In this document: positions 61,774 to 64,000 of the stretch, one piece after another
How positions within the stretch are numbered: the first letter of the stretch is position 1
Layout: every line of letters begins with the position of its first letter
Origin: Collinsella aerofaciens
GTDB taxonomy: Bacteria; Actinomycetota; Coriobacteriia; Coriobacteriales; Coriobacteriaceae
Length of the DNA stretch: 64,000 nucleotides
Reading direction: 5' to 3'
Assembly: GCF_005845035.1 (NCBI RefSeq)
Contig: NZ_SPFO01000001.1
Span: 62,001 to 126,000 of the forward strand
Position numbers and translations under genes: made by a program
The notes under the pieces: model-generated
Seen by the model: the letters and a program-made list of their open reading frames with translations, nothing else
Told to the model about the DNA's origin: nothing
The model's database searches: none

Positions 61774-61827
61774 TATGGTATAAAGGCAAAGTCCCGTCCG
61801 GGGACGACCTGTTTAGAGGAGGGCTTT

Positions 61828-63018
61828 ATGGCCAAAGAGAAGTTTGAGCGCACTAAGCCGCATGTTAACATCGGCACCATTGGTCACGTCGACCACGGCA
61901 AGACCACGCTGACCGCTGCCATCACCAAGGTTCTCTCCGAGACCGAGGGCTGCAAGGCTGACTTCACTGCGTTCGAGAACATCGACAAGGCTCCCGAGGA
62001 GCGCGAGCGCGGCATCACGATTTCCGTCTCCCACGTTGAGTACGAGACCGCTGCCCGTCACTACGCTCACGTTGACTGCCCGGGCCACGCTGACTACGTC
62101 AAGAACATGATCTCCGGCGCTGCTCAGATGGACGGCGCTATCCTGGTCATCGCTGCTACCGACGGCCCCATGGCTCAGACCCGCGAGCACATCCTGCTCG
62201 CCCGTCAGGTCGGCGTTCCCTACATCGTCGTCTTCCTGAACAAGTGCGACATGGTCGACGATGACGAGCTCATCGACCTCGTCGAGATGGAAACCCGTGA
62301 GCTCCTCTCCGAGTACGATTTCCCCGGCGACGACATCCCCGTCATCCGTGGCTCCGCTCTGGGCGCTCTCGAGGGCGACGCCAAGTGGATGGACGCCATT
62401 CGCGAGCTCATGAAGGCCGTCGACGAGTACATCCCGACGCCTGCTCGTAACAACGACCTCCCGTTCCTGATGGCCGTTGAGGACGTTATGACCATCTCCG
62501 GCCGTGGTACCGTTGCTACTGGCCGTGTCGAGCGCGGTGAGCTCAAGCTCAACGAGCCCGTCGAGATCGTCGGCATCAAGGATACCCAGAACACCGTCGT
62601 TACCGGTATCGAGATGTTCCGTAAGTCCATGGACTTCTGCGAGGCTGGCGACAACGTCGGTCTGCTGCTCCGCGGCATCAAGCGTGAGGACATCGAGCGC
62701 GGCCAGGTTCTCTGCAAGCCCGGTTCGGTTACCCCGCACACCAAGTTCACCGGCGAGATCTACGTTCTGACCAAGGAGGAGGGCGGCCGTCACACCCCGT
62801 TCTTCGATGGTTATCGTCCTCAGTTCTACTTCCGTACCACCGACGTTACCGGTACGGTCAAGCTCCCCGAGGGCACCGAGATGGCTATGCCTGGTGACCA
62901 CATCACCATCGAGGGCGACCTCATCCACCCGATCGCCATGGAGGAGGGCCTGCGCTTCGCTATCCGCGAGGGTGGCCACACCGTCGGTTCTGGCATCGTC
63001 TCCACGATCATTGAGTAA
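61828..63018 (+). CDS. tuf: Elongation factor Tu
   Basis: 396 residues from the ATG at 61828 (GAGGAGGG upstream). GTPase motifs [43 protein letters not shown] (SAL); effector region [14 protein letters not shown]. Delivers aminoacyl-tRNA to the ribosome. Codons strongly biased as expected. It lies next to tRNA genes on both sides, without rpsL/rpsG/fusA, so it is not in the str operon here. Confidence 0.98.
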   Translation: MAKEKFERTKPHVNIGTIGHVDHGKTTLTAAITKVLSETEGCKADFTAFENIDKAPEERERGITISVSHVEYETAARHYAHVDCPGHADYVKNMISGAAQMDGAILVIAATDGPMAQTREHILLARQVGVPYIVVFLNKCDMVDDDELIDLVEMETRELLSEYDFPGDDIPVIRGSALGALEGDAKWMDAIRELMKAVDEYIPTPARNNDLPFLMAVEDVMTISGRGTVATGRVERGELKLNEPVEIVGIKDTQNTVVTGIEMFRKSMDFCEAGDNVGLLLRGIKREDIERGQVLCKPGSVTPHTKFTGEIYVLTKEEGGRHTPFFDGYRPQFYFRTTDVTGTVKLPEGTEMAMPGDHITIEGDLIHPIAMEEGLRFAIREGGHTVGSGIVSTIIE

Positions 63019-63045
63019 ATTAGCTCTTTGATATAGCTGACTTAG

Positions 63046-63081
63046 AGAACCCGGCACTTATATGGGTGCCGGGTTCTTTTC
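63046..63081 (+). terminator. Terminator of tuf
   Basis: AGAACCCGGCAC pairs perfectly with GTGCCGGGTTCT over an 8-base loop, followed by TTT. Confidence 0.92.
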
Positions 63082-63222
63082 TGCAATGGATATTGAGCCG
63101 TTGCTGGTGTCGAGAGGATCGATAATGGTCCTGGATGCACCGTCGATTAGCTCTCGATGGCTTCATTGATGTGTTCCAAATATGAATGGATCCACCGAGA
63201 ACCAATTGACTCGAGGTTTTCA

Positions 63223-63252
63223 TTGACAGCACTTACGTGGAGCTGATAAAGT
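63223..63252 (+). promoter_or_regulatory. Promoter of rpmG-tRNA-Trp
   Basis: TTGACA at 63223, then an 18-base spacer to TAAAGT (or 16 to GATAAA). 45 bases ahead of rpmG. Confidence 0.65.
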
Positions 63253-63297
63253 AACAACTCGTGCCCGTACGGGGCGGAAATGAAAGGTTCAGGATAC

Positions 63298-63447
63298 ATG
63301 CGTACTCTAGTTACTCTTGCGTGTACTAAGTGCAAGCGCCGCAACTATACGACCACCAAGAACAAGTCGACCATGCCTGATCGTATGGAGATCAAGAAGT
63401 ATTGCCCCTGGTGCCGTCACCACACGCTGCACAAAGAGACTCGCTAG
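63298..63447 (+). CDS. rpmG: 50S ribosomal protein L33
   Basis: 49 residues: [21 protein letters not shown]... and [14 protein letters not shown], with both CxxC pairs, so the zinc-binding form of L33. The gene order tuf-rpmG-tRNA-Trp-secE-nusG is widely conserved. Confidence 0.97.
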   Translation: MRTLVTLACTKCKRRNYTTTKNKSTMPDRMEIKKYCPWCRHHTLHKETR

Positions 63448-63460
63448 TCTCTAGTCACAT

Positions 63461-63536
63461 ACGCCAGTAGTTCAATTGGTAGAGCATCGGTCTCCAAAAC
63501 CGAGTGTTGAGGGTTCGAGTCCTTCCTGGCGTGCCA
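63461..63536 (+). tRNA. tRNA-Trp (anticodon CCA)
   Basis: 76 bases. Acceptor ACGCCAG with CTGGCGT, anticodon loop CTCCAAA, T arm GAGGGTTCGAGTCCTTC, discriminator G and encoded CCA. Confidence 0.95.
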
Positions 63537-63545
63537 GTCATTATT

Positions 63546-63578
63546 CCGTAAGCTCCCACTTGGGGGCTTACGGTTTAC
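63546..63578 (+). terminator. Terminator after tRNA-Trp
   Basis: CCGTAAGCTCCC pairs with GGGGGCTTACGG (one wobble) over 4 bases, followed by TTTACTC. Confidence 0.7.
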
Positions 63579-63612
63579 TCATGTATAAGCGCATTGCGCG
63601 GAGGTAACCCAA

Positions 63613-63951
63613 ATGGCCAACAAGAAGAACAAGAAGAAGGCTCAGCAGCCGGCACCTGCCAACAAAGCTGCCGCCAACTCCAAGGTTGAGGCCAAGAAGG
63701 CCGTTGCCAAGAAGAACGAGAAGGCTGCGAAGTCCAAGAAGAACGAGAAGCCTGGTTTCTTCGCCCGCACCAAGAAGTATTTCGCTTCGGTCAAGTCCGA
63801 GATGAAGCGTGTCACGTGGCCCGATAAGAAGGAGCTCGTGAACTACTCGGTTGTTGTTTGCGCTTCTCTGATCGTCGTCGGCGTCGTCATCGCTCTGCTC
63901 GATGCTGGCTTTGGCGAGGCTCTTGCTCTGTTCTCTGGATTGAGGGGCTAA
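63613..63951 (+). CDS. secE: Preprotein translocase subunit SecE
   Basis: 112 residues. Lys/Ala-rich N-terminus of 45 residues, then GFFARTKKYFASVKSEMKRVTWPDKKELVNYSVVV (the SecE amphipathic helix with the conserved RVTWP) and one membrane span. It clamps SecY. GCGGAGG precedes the ATG. Followed at once by nusG. Confidence 0.96.
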   Translation: MANKKNKKKAQQPAPANKAAANSKVEAKKAVAKKNEKAAKSKKNEKPGFFARTKKYFASVKSEMKRVTWPDKKELVNYSVVVCASLIVVGVVIALLDAGFGEALALFSGLRG

Positions 63952-63954
63952 ACC

Positions 63955-64000
63955 ATGTCTAAGCGTTGGTACGTCGTTCACACTTACTCTGGATACGAGA
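63955..64000 (+). CDS. nusG: Transcription termination/antitermination protein NusG (partial)
   Basis: Only the first 15 codons are in the window: MSKRWYVVHTYSGYE, the invariant start of NusG. It begins 3 bases after the secE stop codon and is cut by the window end. Confidence 0.93.
   Translation, partial: MSKRWYVVHTYSGYE

Overview
The window looks like chromosomal DNA of a GC-rich Gram-positive anaerobe of the class Coriobacteriia, most likely Collinsella or a close relative. This placement is inferred from high GC with strong GC-ending codon use, the mix of Actinobacteria-like and Firmicutes-like gene families (veg, disA, yacP, the ECF module, mntP, clpC), an acyl-CoA dehydratase activase giant protein, PTS beta-glucoside genes and the style of the intergenic repeats. 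No rRNA, CRISPR array, intact insertion sequence or prophage is visible. Almost all of it is ordinary, densely packed, operon-organised chromosome.

Layout. 1-3.9 kb: a YitT membrane protein and a small cluster of zinc-ribbon/membrane proteins. 3.9-7.2 kb: two divergent hydrolases (M20 peptidase and YtcJ-type amidohydrolase). 7.2-10.3 kb: groES-groEL bracketed by two very long nested inverted repeats. 10.5-15 kb: an FMN riboswitch followed by a complete riboflavin ECF transporter operon (ribU, fused ATPases, ecfT) and two FMN-binding split-barrel proteins. 15.2-20.1 kb: argC-J-B-D, making N-acetylornithine from glutamate. 20.2-20.8 kb: a tRNA-Val gene with a diverged 187-bp tandem duplication of its tail. 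21-28.5 kb: asnB, a MurE-like ligase, a HAD phosphatase, murI, rph, rdgB and dtd. 28.6-33 kb: veg, ispE, tRNA-Pro, tatA, greA and a lysS with an extra C-terminal tRNA-binding domain. 33.3-35.7 kb: a ThrE-type exporter and a DUF2798 protein. 36-41.1 kb: a 1479-residue activase-type protein with an overlapping TetR gene and a perfect palindromic operator. 41.3-46.6 kb: clpC, a RelB/DinJ-PIN toxin-antitoxin pair, pepD. 46.7-49.4 kb (minus strand): hipBA and mntP, the latter behind a yybP-ykoY manganese riboswitch. 49.5-55 kb: disA-ispD-ispF-cysS-rlmB-yacP. 55-56.5 kb: a single-protein HTH plus HipA/CtkA-like kinase behind a 21-bp perfect inverted repeat. 57-61.2 kb: a beta-glucoside PTS island (bglP, bglA, rpiR-type regulator) flanked by copies of one repeat. 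61.4-64 kb: tRNA-Tyr-Thr-Met, tuf, rpmG, tRNA-Trp, secE and the start of nusG.

How it fits together. Three regulatory RNA/DNA circuits are readable: FMN controls riboflavin uptake, Mn2+ controls Mn2+ export, and a TetR palindrome controls the activase gene. The MEP isoprenoid genes ispE, ispD and ispF are all here, at two sites. Three self-controlled toxin- or kinase-type modules (RelB/PIN, HipBA, HTH-HipA fusion) lie within 12 kb, each with an inverted repeat over its promoter or ribosome binding site. The most unusual material is non-coding: several classes of long or repeated palindromes between operons. The candidates I rank highest for something undescribed are the HTH-kinase fusion with its 21-bp inverted repeat, the TetR-controlled giant activase, the tandem 80-bp palindromes at 56.85-56.97 kb and the nested long hairpins around groESL.
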